A DNA stretch of 42,442 nucleotides from JAFGCN01 sp964547015. GTDB taxonomy: Archaea; Aenigmatarchaeota; Aenigmatarchaeia; QMZS01. Made by a program: the position numbers and the translations under genes. Every line of letters starts with the position of its first letter. Position 1 is the stretch's first letter. The notes beneath the pieces are model-generated. The model made no database searches. It was not told where the DNA came from and saw only the letters and a list, made by a program, of their open reading frames with translations. The stretch covers positions 1 through 42,442 of the forward strand of contig CAZJKT010000008.1 in NCBI GenBank assembly GCA_964547015.1, read 5' to 3'. Positions 6,980 to 16,440 of the stretch are shown here, one piece after another.

Positions 6980-8233
6980 ATGGAACTTAGAAATGAAAAA
7001 GAAAAAATCCTCCGGGAAATCCAACATTCAAGAAAAAAAACCGAACTGATAAAATCTCTTCCGCAAAATGAACAGGGCTTTGCAATATTAAGCCTCTCTA
7101 AAAACTCAAGAAAAAAGATACTTAGCGAATTAAGCGATTCTGAAGTGCTCGGGCTTGCCCACTACCTGGACCCGGATGATGCAACAGACCTTCTCCAGAA
7201 TCTAGACCTGGAACGAAAAAAAGAGATAATCGGCAGGCTAAACGAAGACTTAAAAAAGAAAGTGGAATTTCTCTTGAGATTCAATCCTTCAACAGCCGCA
7301 GGAATTATGAACCTTGATTATATTCTGGTTGATGCTAATTCAACTTTAGGGGAGGCATTAAAGCTCTTACAAGAACATGAAAAAAGGACCGGAAAAGCCC
7401 CGACAATTCTTGCGGTTGATAATGGCAGGCTTTCGGGAGAGCTTCCCGGATATGCCTTTGCCCTCAACAGCCCAAGCTCAAAAATAAGGGAACTTGCCCG
7501 AAGGGTGCCCCATATAAAATACAGCGCCAAAGAGCCGGAAATAAGCCGGTGCTTTAAAAGGCACAAGCACAATAAAGTTGCAGTTACAGATGATGACGGA
7601 AGCATTATGGGCGTAATATACTCCGATGACATACTCAGACTGATGAAAAGTGAATCTGAAGCTGACCTGTACGGATTTGCGGGAGTAAACCAAGGCGAGC
7701 ATATGCTTGATTCGCCGATTTCAAAGTTCAAAAACAGGTCCGGATGGCTGGCAATAAGCCTATTTGCGCTCTTCTGCGTAGCTTTTGTAGTCAGCCTATT
7801 TGAAAAAACCCTTGAGTCCTACATTATACTCGCAATATACCTTCCTGTAATTGCCGGGGTCGGTGGAAATGCCGGAACCCAGACACTTGCCGTAATTGTA
7901 AGGGGGCTTAGTTTGAATGAAATTGACCCGAAAGTAGGAAGGAAAATTATCGCCAATGAATTTGCAACCGGGCTGTTAAACGGACTTTTTATAGGGGCGA
8001 TGATAGCCCTTGTTGCTGTTTTTTGGAATAAAAGCCCTCTATTCGGGGCTCTTGCAGGGGTATCTATGATAATAAACCTCGCAATAGCAAGCCTTATCGG
8101 GGCAATTGCGCCGATGGCCCTAAAAAAACTTGGAAAAGACCCGGCAATCTCTTCAACAGTCTTTATCACCGCTTTAATCGATGTGTGCGGATTTTTCATA
8201 TTCCTTGGGCTTGCGACATTGATTCTTATGTAA
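6980..8233 (+). CDS. mgtE: MgtE-type magnesium transporter
   Basis: A 417-residue inner-membrane Mg2+ channel/transporter. Residues about 1-105 match the helical MgtE N domain (LDPDDATDLLQNLD...; FNPSTAAGIMN). Residues about 106-235 are the paired CBS domains (KVAVTDDDGSIMGVIYSDDI), which sense cytoplasmic Mg2+ and gate the pore in studied homologues. The rest holds five membrane helices with the family signature AGVGGNAGTQTLAVIVRGL and the closing DVCGFFIFLGLA. Length is slightly below the usual 430-470. It is convergent with the HMG-CoA synthase gene, 50 bases apart. Confidence 0.93.
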   Translation: MELRNEKEKILREIQHSRKKTELIKSLPQNEQGFAILSLSKNSRKKILSELSDSEVLGLAHYLDPDDATDLLQNLDLERKKEIIGRLNEDLKKKVEFLLRFNPSTAAGIMNLDYILVDANSTLGEALKLLQEHEKRTGKAPTILAVDNGRLSGELPGYAFALNSPSSKIRELARRVPHIKYSAKEPEISRCFKRHKHNKVAVTDDDGSIMGVIYSDDILRLMKSESEADLYGFAGVNQGEHMLDSPISKFKNRSGWLAISLFALFCVAFVVSLFEKTLESYIILAIYLPVIAGVGGNAGTQTLAVIVRGLSLNEIDPKVGRKIIANEFATGLLNGLFIGAMIALVAVFWNKSPLFGALAGVSMIINLAIASLIGAIAPMALKKLGKDPAISSTVFITALIDVCGFFIFLGLATLILM

Positions 8234-8283
8234 TATTTCAAAAATTTATGCCTGAAGCGCCAAATCTTGAGCTAAATTTTGAG

Positions 8284-9648
8284 CTAAATTATCCCCTTAT
8301 TCTTCAGATATTTCCCATACCCTTCGACGAGAATCGTGTCCTGGTCAGTTTCCCCAAGCCAGCTTTTGACGCTTCTCTTCTTTTCTGACCTCTTCTTCTC
8401 AATTTCAGGCGTAGTCACCATAGATATCGCATCGCTTCCAGCCCCTGAGCCGTAAGAAACTATCAGAATTCTTCTATAAGGCGCCGCCATATCAAGCACT
8501 TTTGCGAGCCCCAAAAGGGAATTCGCCGAGTAAGTATTTCCTATCCAGTCAAAGACAATTCCCGGCTCAACCTGCTCAGTTGTGAATCCGAGCAGTTTTC
8601 CCGCCACCCTTGGAAATTTTGAATTAGGCTGGTGGAAAACCGCATAATCAAAGTCCTTTGGCTCAAGCTTTAATTTATTCATCAGGTGCTTTGCCGCGCC
8701 GATAGTATGTTTGTAAAATGACGGGTCGCCTGAAAACCGGCCCGCGTGCTGAGGGAATTTTTTCCCCTCGTTTCTCCAGAAGTCAGCAGTGTCTGTAGTG
8801 TAGCTTACCATACCCTCAATAAGGGCGATGGGGCTATTTTTTCCCAAAACATAAGCCGCAGCCCCGTCCCCTGCAGTGAGCTCAAGCACATCATTTGGGG
8901 CGCCTTGGGCAGAATCGGCGCCTATTGCAAGGGAACGGCCCCCGTTTACCGCAGCAAAATTATACGCATTCACAAAGCTCTGTGTTCCCGCCTTGCAGGC
9001 AAACTCATTGTCTGCGGCAAAGCATGAACTGCACTTCAATAATCCGGAGACAATGCTTGCTGTCGGCTTTACTGAATATACCTTGCTTTCGCTCCCAACC
9101 TCAATAAATTTAATCTCCCTCCCTTGAGCTTTTGCATGGTTTAGGGCATCCAAGGCGGCATTGCAGGCATAAGTTGCCTGGTCATCAAAGTCTCCGGGAA
9201 AGCTTTTAATTCCCCTTGCGGACCTTCCCCATACAGGGCTCAAGGTTGAGAGGTCAAGGCGGTTCTTGGGGATATATATCCCATAGCCTTCAATTCCAAC
9301 CCTCGCATCTTTTGGAAGCTCCCGCTTTTCTCCATAGTGTTTCATTATAGGTGTCTCATACCCGCGTTTCTTTCTCCAAATTGACCCGTAAATATGGATA
9401 CCCATATCATTTACCCCAAGAGCCCCTACTGAGGCAATAACCTTATCCCCTATCTCCACTACCCTCTCATCTATAAGGCCAAATATAAGCCGGCCATTAA
9501 CATTGATTAGGGCAATAATATAGGGAACTTTTCGTTCATACTGGAAAATATCCGCCGCAACAAAAAGCTTGCTTTTTGAGTATACCTCCCCAACTGCGCC
9601 AACATGCTCAAACTGGCTTAGCCGCCTCACCTTAGCGGGCCTGGGCAT
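8284..9648 (-). CDS. Hydroxymethylglutaryl-CoA synthase with N-terminal DUF35-like OB domain
   Basis: A 454-residue protein for the second step of the mevalonate pathway: acetoacetyl-CoA plus acetyl-CoA to HMG-CoA. The synthase part starts near residue 117 (VGIEGYGIYIPKNRL) and keeps the likely catalytic Glu187 (VGSES), Cys218 (EFACKAGT) and His339 (FHQP). Residues about 15-95 (VGAVGEVYSKSKLF, VPYIIALINVNGRLIFGLID, VVEIGDKVIASVG) resemble the OB half of DUF35 proteins, which in archaea form a complex with thiolase and HMG-CoA synthase. The DUF35 zinc-ribbon half is absent. The C-terminus runs about 40 residues past the core. It starts one base after the thiolase stop, with GAGGTG 6 nt upstream of its ATG. 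Confidence 0.92.
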   Translation of the reverse strand: MPRPAKVRRLSQFEHVGAVGEVYSKSKLFVAADIFQYERKVPYIIALINVNGRLIFGLIDERVVEIGDKVIASVGALGVNDMGIHIYGSIWRKKRGYETPIMKHYGEKRELPKDARVGIEGYGIYIPKNRLDLSTLSPVWGRSARGIKSFPGDFDDQATYACNAALDALNHAKAQGREIKFIEVGSESKVYSVKPTASIVSGLLKCSSCFAADNEFACKAGTQSFVNAYNFAAVNGGRSLAIGADSAQGAPNDVLELTAGDGAAAYVLGKNSPIALIEGMVSYTTDTADFWRNEGKKFPQHAGRFSGDPSFYKHTIGAAKHLMNKLKLEPKDFDYAVFHQPNSKFPRVAGKLLGFTTEQVEPGIVFDWIGNTYSANSLLGLAKVLDMAAPYRRILIVSYGSGAGSDAISMVTTPEIEKKRSEKKRSVKSWLGETDQDTILVEGYGKYLKNKGII

Positions 9649-9649
9649 C

Positions 9650-10843
9650 CTAACACCTCAAGACGGAAAAGGCCGCTGTGCCTCCCGTCCCGCCTATATT
9701 TAATGCCGCCCCGATTTTTGGGCTTGCCCCCCTCCCTTTAGCTTTTCCTAAAAGCTGTTCATAAATTTCAATAACCTGCGCAACACCTGTAGCGCCAACA
9801 GGATGCCCTTTTGCCTTAAGCCCGCCGGAAGTATTTACATAGAGATCCTTTCCATTAATATTGTATGGTATTGGCGCGCCTCTTTCATTTATGGCCTCAT
9901 ATGGAAGAAGGCTTCGGACGAGCTTATAACCCTCGCCCCTTGGAGCAAAACCTGCCGCCTCAAGGCACAAAATCTCATTGATAGTAAAGCAGTCATGCAC
10001 CTCAATCACATCAATGTCTTTTGGGGAAATATTGAGCTTTTGGTAGGCGGTTTTTGCGGCGGTTTTTGCGGCATCAAGAACTAAAGGGTCGGCCCTATTT
10101 GCAAGAGATATTGCCGAGTTACATACTTCTATTGCCTCAAGCTTTACATACTCAGCGCCCAAGTGCTTGGCGCAGGCTTCTGTTGTCAGGACCAATGCGG
10201 CGGCCCCATCTGAAATTGGGGAACAGTCAAAAAGCGTCAGGGGTGAAGCAATCTGCCCTTTAAATGCATTGAGGTTTATTTCTTTCCGGTACATTGCCTT
10301 TTCATTAAGCATGGCGTTTTTGTGGTTCTTGATAGCTATTGCATGGAAATCGTCCTCAGTGGCTCCGGTCTCGTGCAGGTATCTTTGGGCAAGAAGCGCA
10401 TAAAGCCCCGGAAAAGTCGCCCCGTTCATAACTTCAGTATCAAAATGCGAAGCCCCGGCAAGTATATTTGTTACCCGCTCAGTCATTTGGTCGGTCATCT
10501 TCTCAAAGCCCGACACTAAAATTGCCTTATGCTTTCCTTTCATTGCGGCAAGCTCAACTTCAGTTGCGGCAAGGCGAAGGGCCACACTGCTTGAAGCGCA
10601 GGCGGCCTCAGTCCTAAAAACCTGATTAATTCCAAGAATTTCGGGAATTCTTGCAACAAGGTGGTCCTGCCCGTCAAAGCGGGAAAGGTTCATATTCCCA
10701 AAAAATCCCGCATCAATATCCTTAATCTCTATATTTGCTGAAGTTATCGCATCATTGCAGGCCTGCGCTACCAAATCCTCCCAAGAGCTGTCCCAAAGCT
10801 CTCCGAATTGAGTCATGCCTGTGCCTATAATAGCAAGCGCCAT
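9650..10843 (-). CDS. Archaeal acetyl-CoA acetyltransferase (thiolase, SCP-x-like)
   Basis: The 397-residue enzyme condenses two acetyl-CoA to acetoacetyl-CoA, supplying the adjacent HMG-CoA synthase. Family features: the start LAIIGTGMTQFGE, nucleophile Cys82 in EAACASSS, His283 in EVHDCFT, His347 in GHPVGATG, and the closing GGTGGTAAFSVL. Length is typical for the archaeal group. It is the first gene of a two-gene operon (one base between stop and next start). A minus-strand TATA-like box (10861-10873) lies about 24 nt upstream of the ATG. Confidence 0.94.
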   Translation of the reverse strand: MALAIIGTGMTQFGELWDSSWEDLVAQACNDAITSANIEIKDIDAGFFGNMNLSRFDGQDHLVARIPEILGINQVFRTEAACASSSVALRLAATEVELAAMKGKHKAILVSGFEKMTDQMTERVTNILAGASHFDTEVMNGATFPGLYALLAQRYLHETGATEDDFHAIAIKNHKNAMLNEKAMYRKEINLNAFKGQIASPLTLFDCSPISDGAAALVLTTEACAKHLGAEYVKLEAIEVCNSAISLANRADPLVLDAAKTAAKTAYQKLNISPKDIDVIEVHDCFTINEILCLEAAGFAPRGEGYKLVRSLLPYEAINERGAPIPYNINGKDLYVNTSGGLKAKGHPVGATGVAQVIEIYEQLLGKAKGRGASPKIGAALNIGGTGGTAAFSVLRC

Positions 10844-10860
10844 TAGTAATCTTTGGAGTA

Positions 10861-10873
10861 TTATTTAATAAAC
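10861..10873 (-). promoter_or_regulatory. TATA-like box of the thiolase/HMG-CoA synthase operon
   Basis: Minus strand GTTTATTAAATAA, centred about 24 nt before the thiolase ATG at 10843. Confidence 0.5.
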
Positions 10874-10983
10874 AGGTGGCAAAATTAGGCGATTGACTAA
10901 TTGGAGGCATTACAATAAATTTACAAAAAACATACAAAAGCCTTACAAAACCAAAGATAATTTATTCAAGAAGGATTCCTGTT

Positions 10984-11361
10984 ATGGAAACGCCCATAGC
11001 TGTAGCGGAAGTCATCTTTGACAAAAAAAGCGCTGAGCTTTCATCGGAAGAGGATATTGAGTTCTATTGCACAAAAGGAACCTATCTCATTATCAAGATA
11101 TATGATCCTAAACTCATTCATGACTATTGGGAATCTGATTCCGATTTAGTTTATACTCCTCTCGACATCCAAGATTTACCTAAATACGAACACCTGCCGC
11201 ACATCAAATGCGCGCCCAAGCACGATTCACAAGGAGTCCCTTGCATTACGGCTTTGGATGACAAATACGAATCGGATTATAGATATATCACAGCATCCAA
11301 AAAAGCAGAAGAATATATGCGGATTAAACGGGAGTATCTTGAATCGAAAAAAGGCAAATGA
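10984..11361 (+). CDS. Unrecognised small protein
   Basis: A 125-residue acidic-to-neutral soluble protein. Segments such as FYCTKGTYLIIKIYDP and a C-terminal helix rich in Lys/Glu suggest a small alpha/beta fold. Three cysteines (CTKG, KCAP, PCIT) are not arranged as a zinc site. It has no membrane segment and I recognise no family. It is convergent with the SGNH hydrolase gene, 7 bases apart. The clean intergenic placement and ATG start support it as a real gene. Confidence 0.6.
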   Translation: METPIAVAEVIFDKKSAELSSEEDIEFYCTKGTYLIIKIYDPKLIHDYWESDSDLVYTPLDIQDLPKYEHLPHIKCAPKHDSQGVPCITALDDKYESDYRYITASKKAEEYMRIKREYLESKKGK

Positions 11362-11368
11362 GCAAATA

Positions 11369-12010
11369 TTATCCGAGCAGATTTTTACCAACCAAAAAAT
11401 CCCGCACAACCCGAAAAGTCCATGCATGGCCCTTGTCATTTGGATGAAGCCCGTCAACGAGATTCTCAAAGTAGTTCTTCTCGCCTTTGAACTTCTCAAA
11501 AAGGCCAATAAAATGCACGCCCTTCTTATTGCAAACCTGCTCAATTATCCCGCTGTATTCGCAAATTGTGGCGTTTTTATAATAGTCGTCGTGGTACCAC
11601 GGCACGGTCAGGGTCTTTGCCTCGTCGATTGGCGCCAGCCCCAGAAAGACGACCTTTTTTGTGTACTTCCGGGCGATTCCTATAAGATTTGAGACATTTG
11701 ACTCAAATTCCTCTTTTGTTGTCCGAAGGGCGCCCTCTTTTGAGACAAACTGCGTGTCGTTAATCCCAATCTGGAAAATTATAATAATGTCCTCGCCCTC
11801 CCTGAAGCGCGGCCGAAGGTCGGACTCGAAGCGCGCCAAAAGCCCGGTCGAACTGTCGCCGGGAACCCCAAAGTTAAAGGTTTCATAATAGCCCTTCCCC
11901 TCCAATACTTTTTCATCAAGCCAGACCCTAAGCCTGTTCGCCCAGCCACCCTTCTCAGTATCCCACTTCCCATAAGGCAGGCTGTCTCCGAAGATGAAAA
12001 TTTTTGCCAT
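11369..12010 (-). CDS. SGNH/GDSL-family hydrolase
   Basis: A 213-residue protein with the four family blocks in order: GDSLPYG near residue 8 (catalytic Ser), FNFGVPGDSS (oxyanion Gly), IGIND (Asn) and DGLHPNDKGH near residue 190 (catalytic Asp and His). The family includes esterases, lipases and carbohydrate deacetylases; the substrate is not evident. There is no signal peptide, so a cytoplasmic role is likely. A TATA-like CTAAAATTAG lies about 23 nt before the ATG. Confidence 0.9.
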   Translation of the reverse strand: MAKIFIFGDSLPYGKWDTEKGGWANRLRVWLDEKVLEGKGYYETFNFGVPGDSSTGLLARFESDLRPRFREGEDIIIIFQIGINDTQFVSKEGALRTTKEEFESNVSNLIGIARKYTKKVVFLGLAPIDEAKTLTVPWYHDDYYKNATICEYSGIIEQVCNKKGVHFIGLFEKFKGEKNYFENLVDGLHPNDKGHAWTFRVVRDFLVGKNLLG

Positions 12011-12098
12011 AATAACTAAAGGGATTTCTAATTTTAGACGACTAAATTCAACATGATAATTATTTAAGCATAGGTATTATTTATAAGCCCTCCTATTT

Positions 12099-12626
12099 AT
12101 GGCAATAGTCCAATTACCGGAAGAATGCATATTCAAAAAGGAATTTCTTGAGGGTTATGAAGGTAACTTTCCGAGACTGGGCCATCGCCAGAAGGGGGGC
12201 AGATATGCTGCATTCTGCTCAGACCCCAATCACCCGATGGCAAAATTTATAGAGTGGTATATATTCAATGTTATTGATGCCAGTTACAATGGGCTCACCA
12301 CCGGAGCTTGCGATGGAACATCCCTTGGAGAAAGGGCTGGCAAAGAAAGGTCTTACCGCAATCATTTCAACGGGGTTCCAGGAATCATAACCCTCTCTGA
12401 AGATATTGAAGAAGGAAACTACAAATACGAAGGTGCTTTGGAATCATTCGGGCAATACCTAAAGCAACTGGACTTCGCCGTCCGGGAACTTATGCTTCGG
12501 GGAGTTTCCGCTGAGAGTTGGCCCCTAAAAACAATTATAGACCAAAGAGATGAAATTGAAACCCAACTGAGCCGAATACAGGAAAATGAAGGCAAGCCCG
12601 ATTTCATAGTTCTTCATATGGGTTAA
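12099..12626 (+). CDS. Unrecognised soluble protein
   Basis: A 175-residue product without signal or membrane segments. The middle contains glycine-rich stretches (NGLTTGACDGTSLGERAGKE, NHFNGVPGIITLSEDIEEG), then a helical C-terminal half. No family recognised. It is convergent with IleRS, 18 bases apart. Isolated but with an intact frame and an AT-rich upstream region (TTATAAG near 12081). Confidence 0.6.
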   Translation: MAIVQLPEECIFKKEFLEGYEGNFPRLGHRQKGGRYAAFCSDPNHPMAKFIEWYIFNVIDASYNGLTTGACDGTSLGERAGKERSYRNHFNGVPGIITLSEDIEEGNYKYEGALESFGQYLKQLDFAVRELMLRGVSAESWPLKTIIDQRDEIETQLSRIQENEGKPDFIVLHMG

Positions 12627-12644
12627 TCTGCTTATAATTCAAAA

Positions 12645-15600
12645 CTACGGCACCTTTTCAAACCCAAACTGGGCCTCTAAATCCTTATAGGTAGCCTTCC
12701 CTTTTCCTGACTTTCGGGCATAACATATCTCTTTTGCCCCAACCCCCTCCATAATCGCCTTTTCCCAATCTTTAAAGACAGGATTGTCATCCAAATAGAG
12801 CAAAATCCCATCAGAAACAGAGAGCTTATTCTCCTTTCTTGCCTGCTGGATTTTTCGCACAAGTTCACGAATAAACCGCTCAGACTTCAAATTTTCATCT
12901 TCAGTCAGGTCAAGAACAATATATCCGCCTTTGAATTCCGTGCCTTCCTCATTTTTCTGTCTTATCAATAAATCTTCTTTTTCAATCTCATAGCCCTCAA
13001 CCACCATCTTATCTGAAATGTCTTTTGGCTGCATAGCCGAAATCAGCTTTGCAACTTCCTGCGTCCTTTTGCCAAATTTCCTGCCCAAACTTGCAAAGTT
13101 CGGCTTTATCTCCACATTATCGCTTCTCTCAAAATAAACCTCCTTTAGGTTTGAAAGCGCGCATATTATATCTTTTGCATTTTCAACAGCTTCTTTTGCC
13201 CGCTCATCCCCATAGACTGTTGCTTTTATTATCGGAAGCCGAAGGCCAACCCCGTTTTTCTGCCTCTCTGCATTTATCGCCTCAGTAATCTCTTTTGCAG
13301 ACTCAAAGCTGGACTCAAGAATCGGGCGCAAAAATCTCTCATCATATTCGGGCCATGCTGACTTATGGACTGATTCCCCGAATAGGGAGAAATAAAGGCT
13401 CTCGGACGCAAACGGCGCGAAAGGCGCAAGAAGCTTGAGCAGCCTCTCAAAAGTGTAGATAAAAACACCGCTCACAGATTTGTCTTTTTCAATCCTGTCG
13501 CGGGCAAGCTTAACATAGATCCTTGAAAAATCATCGACCATGAACCTCAGGATTTTCCTTGATGCATAATGAAACCTAAAATTCTCAAAGTCTTCTGTGG
13601 CTTCCTTTATGAGAGAGTTAATTCTCGAAATCAGCCATTTATCGGCAAGATTGTCGGATTTTGAGCTTTGCCCGCCTTCGCAGATATTTCCGTAAGCGCC
13701 CGCAAAAGCGGAAAGATTCCACAAGGTGTTTAGGTAGTTGTGCATCTGCTTTGCTTCATCAAACGAGAATTTCTGAGACTCCCAGGGGGCATTCGTAAAG
13801 CAAAGATAAATCCTCAGGGCATCCGCCCCGAGCTCGTCATAAGCTTCCTCTCCCCAGACAACATTCCCGATTGATTTGCTCATTTTCTCGCCTTTGTCGT
13901 CAAGGTTCCACCCGTTCAGGCAGACGGTCTTATAGGGCTTTTCATCAAAAATCGAAACCCCACATACCATCAGGGAATAAAACCAGCCCCTTACCTGGTC
14001 AAGGCTTTCATCAATAAGGTCAACCGGCCAAAGCTTTTCAAAAAGCTCTTTATTTTGGTAAGGGTAGCCAAGGGATGCCCAAGGGGAAATTCCAGAGTCA
14101 AACCAGACATCCATCACTTCCCTCTCCCTCTCCATCTCCCCGCCGCATCCGCACTTAAGCTTTATCTTGTCCACAAAGTCAACCGAAAGCTGAAGGTTTT
14201 CGGGAAGCCTTTCTGTTGCGCTATCTTTTAGCTCCTCAACACCACCCACCATTTTTTCCGAGCCGCATTTTTGGCAGACCCAAAGGGGAAAGGGAATTCC
14301 CCAGTATCTCTGCCTTGTTATCGCCCAATCGGGAGCGCTTTCAATAACATTGCGGAACTGTTCCCTTGCAAACTCGGGAAGCCAATTGACCGACTTATTT
14401 TCATGCAAAATCTTTTCCCTAAGGGTATCGAGCCTTAAAAACCATTGTTTAGTTTTTCGGTAAATCAAAGGCGTTTTGCATCTCCAGCATAACGGGTAAG
14501 AGTGGACAATTTTTTCGCTGTGAAAAAGAGTATCTTTTTGGGCGAGGCGCTCAAGAACGCTCTCTGTTGCCTCTTCTGTTTTCATTCCCGAAAATATTCC
14601 TGTGTCCTCAGTCAGGCGGCCGGCCTCATCAACGGGCGAGGGGCTGGGCAATTTATAATGTTCTCCAATCCGGTGGTCTTCCTCTCCATGACCCGGGGCA
14701 ATATGCACAATTCCTGTTCCTGTGCTTATGTCTACTAAATGCCCAAATTGAGTCCCCTCCTCATCGCCTGTTTCCTTTTTTGCCGCAACTTTGCCCGAAG
14801 CCTTTTTTTTCATTAATGGAATGGATACAATAACCTTGTGGCCCGCCTCAAGCTCTTTTTGCAGGGGAATATCCAGAAGGGACTCATAACCCATGCCTTC
14901 AAGCTCGCTTCCCTTAAACTTCTCAACAACAACATAATCTTTTCCCAGAGCCTCAAGAAGGTCTCGCCGCTCCTCAGCCATTATCAAAACCTCACCTTCA
15001 ACCTCAGCCCTCATATATATTTCGTCGGGGTGAACGCATAATGCAACATTTGCGGGAAGTGTCCAAGGGGTCGTTGTCCACACAAGGAAGAATTCATTTT
15101 TGCCTTTGACCTTGAACTTTATATAAATCGACGGGCTTTCTATATCCCTATAAGAATCCGTGACATCATATCCGCTAAGGACAGTTTCGCAATGCGGGCA
15201 CCAAAAAGTTGGCTTCTCGCCCCTCACCAAAAGCCCTTTATCAAACATCCTTTTTACTGTCCACCACCCGCTTTCCCGGTAACTGTTGTCTGAGGTAAGG
15301 TAAGGCTCAACATAACCCCGCCAAGCCCCAATCTTTCGGTAAATTTCAAGCCATTCCGCCTCATGCCCTTTTGCAAAAGCCCGGCATTCCGAAATAAACC
15401 TGCCAATTCCAATTGCCTCAATATCGGACTTACGCCTCAAATCCAGCTTTTTTTCTACTTTGTTCTCTATAGGCAGGCCGCCGCAGTCAAATCCCGGCTG
15501 AAACCAAACCCCATATCCCTGCATAAATTTGAATTTTCCCCACACATCTTTGAAAGTTGTTGTCTTTATATGCCCGACATGAGCGGATGCATTAACATAG

Positions 15601-15722
15601 GGAGGGCCGTCTAGAAGGTAGAATTTCTTCTTTGCGCTAAATTCCACAACGGATTCCGGTATTTTATTTTTTGCCCAAATCCCCCGTACTTCCTCTTCAA
15701 TCCTTTTAGGGTCGTATGCCAT
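12645..15722 (-). CDS. ileS: Isoleucyl-tRNA synthetase
   Basis: The 1025-residue class I synthetase charges tRNA-Ile. The HIGH-type motif is HVGH in PPYVNASAHVGH. The KMSKS motif is present (GEKMSKSIGNVVWG), as is the CP1 editing-domain motif (STGTGIVHIAPGHGEEDH), and WWTVKRMFDKG and QVRGWFYSL fit IleRS. Zinc-binding cysteine pairs (CPHC, CWRC, CQKC/CGCGG) occur in the insertions. Length matches archaeal/eukaryotic-type IleRS. It lies 40 bases downstream of the PHP gene on the same strand and is probably part of the gatE-PHP-ileS run. Confidence 0.97.
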   Translation of the reverse strand: MAYDPKRIEEEVRGIWAKNKIPESVVEFSAKKKFYLLDGPPYVNASAHVGHIKTTTFKDVWGKFKFMQGYGVWFQPGFDCGGLPIENKVEKKLDLRRKSDIEAIGIGRFISECRAFAKGHEAEWLEIYRKIGAWRGYVEPYLTSDNSYRESGWWTVKRMFDKGLLVRGEKPTFWCPHCETVLSGYDVTDSYRDIESPSIYIKFKVKGKNEFFLVWTTTPWTLPANVALCVHPDEIYMRAEVEGEVLIMAEERRDLLEALGKDYVVVEKFKGSELEGMGYESLLDIPLQKELEAGHKVIVSIPLMKKKASGKVAAKKETGDEEGTQFGHLVDISTGTGIVHIAPGHGEEDHRIGEHYKLPSPSPVDEAGRLTEDTGIFSGMKTEEATESVLERLAQKDTLFHSEKIVHSYPLCWRCKTPLIYRKTKQWFLRLDTLREKILHENKSVNWLPEFAREQFRNVIESAPDWAITRQRYWGIPFPLWVCQKCGSEKMVGGVEELKDSATERLPENLQLSVDFVDKIKLKCGCGGEMEREREVMDVWFDSGISPWASLGYPYQNKELFEKLWPVDLIDESLDQVRGWFYSLMVCGVSIFDEKPYKTVCLNGWNLDDKGEKMSKSIGNVVWGEEAYDELGADALRIYLCFTNAPWESQKFSFDEAKQMHNYLNTLWNLSAFAGAYGNICEGGQSSKSDNLADKWLISRINSLIKEATEDFENFRFHYASRKILRFMVDDFSRIYVKLARDRIEKDKSVSGVFIYTFERLLKLLAPFAPFASESLYFSLFGESVHKSAWPEYDERFLRPILESSFESAKEITEAINAERQKNGVGLRLPIIKATVYGDERAKEAVENAKDIICALSNLKEVYFERSDNVEIKPNFASLGRKFGKRTQEVAKLISAMQPKDISDKMVVEGYEIEKEDLLIRQKNEEGTEFKGGYIVLDLTEDENLKSERFIRELVRKIQQARKENKLSVSDGILLYLDDNPVFKDWEKAIMEGVGAKEICYARKSGKGKATYKDLEAQFGFEKVP

Positions 15723-15762
15723 AATTTAGTTAAAATAAGCTTTTTTAGGTCATTTTTTGGCT

Positions 15763-16440
15763 TTAAAAAATCCTCTTTTTTGCCTTAAAGAACCCCTTTC
15801 TAAAAAACCAACTGTAGGGCATTCTTTTTCCCTGCCAGAGGAACTTTCCGCTCTTTATGACCCCCAAGACCTCATTTTCTTCCCTTTTGCAGTCAAGAAT
15901 ATTATAAGTCCTGCCAAAATATTCCAAATCATGGGCATCCGAGCCGGCAATCCCTGAAAGGCCAAACTTTTCAGCAAAAATTTCCGCATTTTTGTTCGGG
16001 CCCTCAAAAAAGCACCTTGAATTAAAAACCTCTACGGCATCAATTTTTTTTGCAATCTTTTCCATATCCTCGGCCTCAAGATTTAGCCCAACAGAGGATG
16101 ATTTCCTAAGCGAGTCAAACGGGTGCGGCAACATCAAAAAAAGATTATTTGCGCGGGCCTTATCTATAAGCTCAAAAAGCCTGAAAGGCAGATTACCCTC
16201 ATAACCGAAGGCTATAATGTCGCCGTATTCGGTCTTAACCTCCTGTCCAACGAGCACAAGAATTTCGGGAAATTCCTTTTTTGCAATCTTTTTTGCCTCA
16301 ATAGCGCCTTTTGTTGTATTGTGGTCAGTAATTCCCAAAACCTCGATTTTGAGCTTTTTTGAGAGCTTCAAAATATCCCTTGGCTCAACCAAAGAATCGT
16401 GCGAATATTTTGTATGGATATGGATGTTTGCGGTCAGCAT
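15763..16440 (-). CDS. PHP-domain metal-dependent phosphoesterase
   Basis: A 225-residue protein with the PHP metal-binding motifs in order: HIHTKYSHDS (residues 6-15), GITDHNT, VGQEVKT, LPHPFDS and GSDAHD. These form the trinuclear metal site of PHP phosphatases; stand-alone members hydrolyse nucleotides or small phosphoesters. The start overlaps the 3' end of gatE by 7 bases, indicating translational coupling. The substrate cannot be told from sequence. Confidence 0.9.
   Translation of the reverse strand: MLTANIHIHTKYSHDSLVEPRDILKLSKKLKIEVLGITDHNTTKGAIEAKKIAKKEFPEILVLVGQEVKTEYGDIIAFGYEGNLPFRLFELIDKARANNLFLMLPHPFDSLRKSSSVGLNLEAEDMEKIAKKIDAVEVFNSRCFFEGPNKNAEIFAEKFGLSGIAGSDAHDLEYFGRTYNILDCKREENEVLGVIKSGKFLWQGKRMPYSWFFRKGFFKAKKRIF

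Noticed and set aside
8284..9648. FabH (ketoacyl-ACP synthase III) assignment
   Set aside because: The EFACKAGT and VFHQPN motifs and the adjacent archaeal thiolase identify HMG-CoA synthase.
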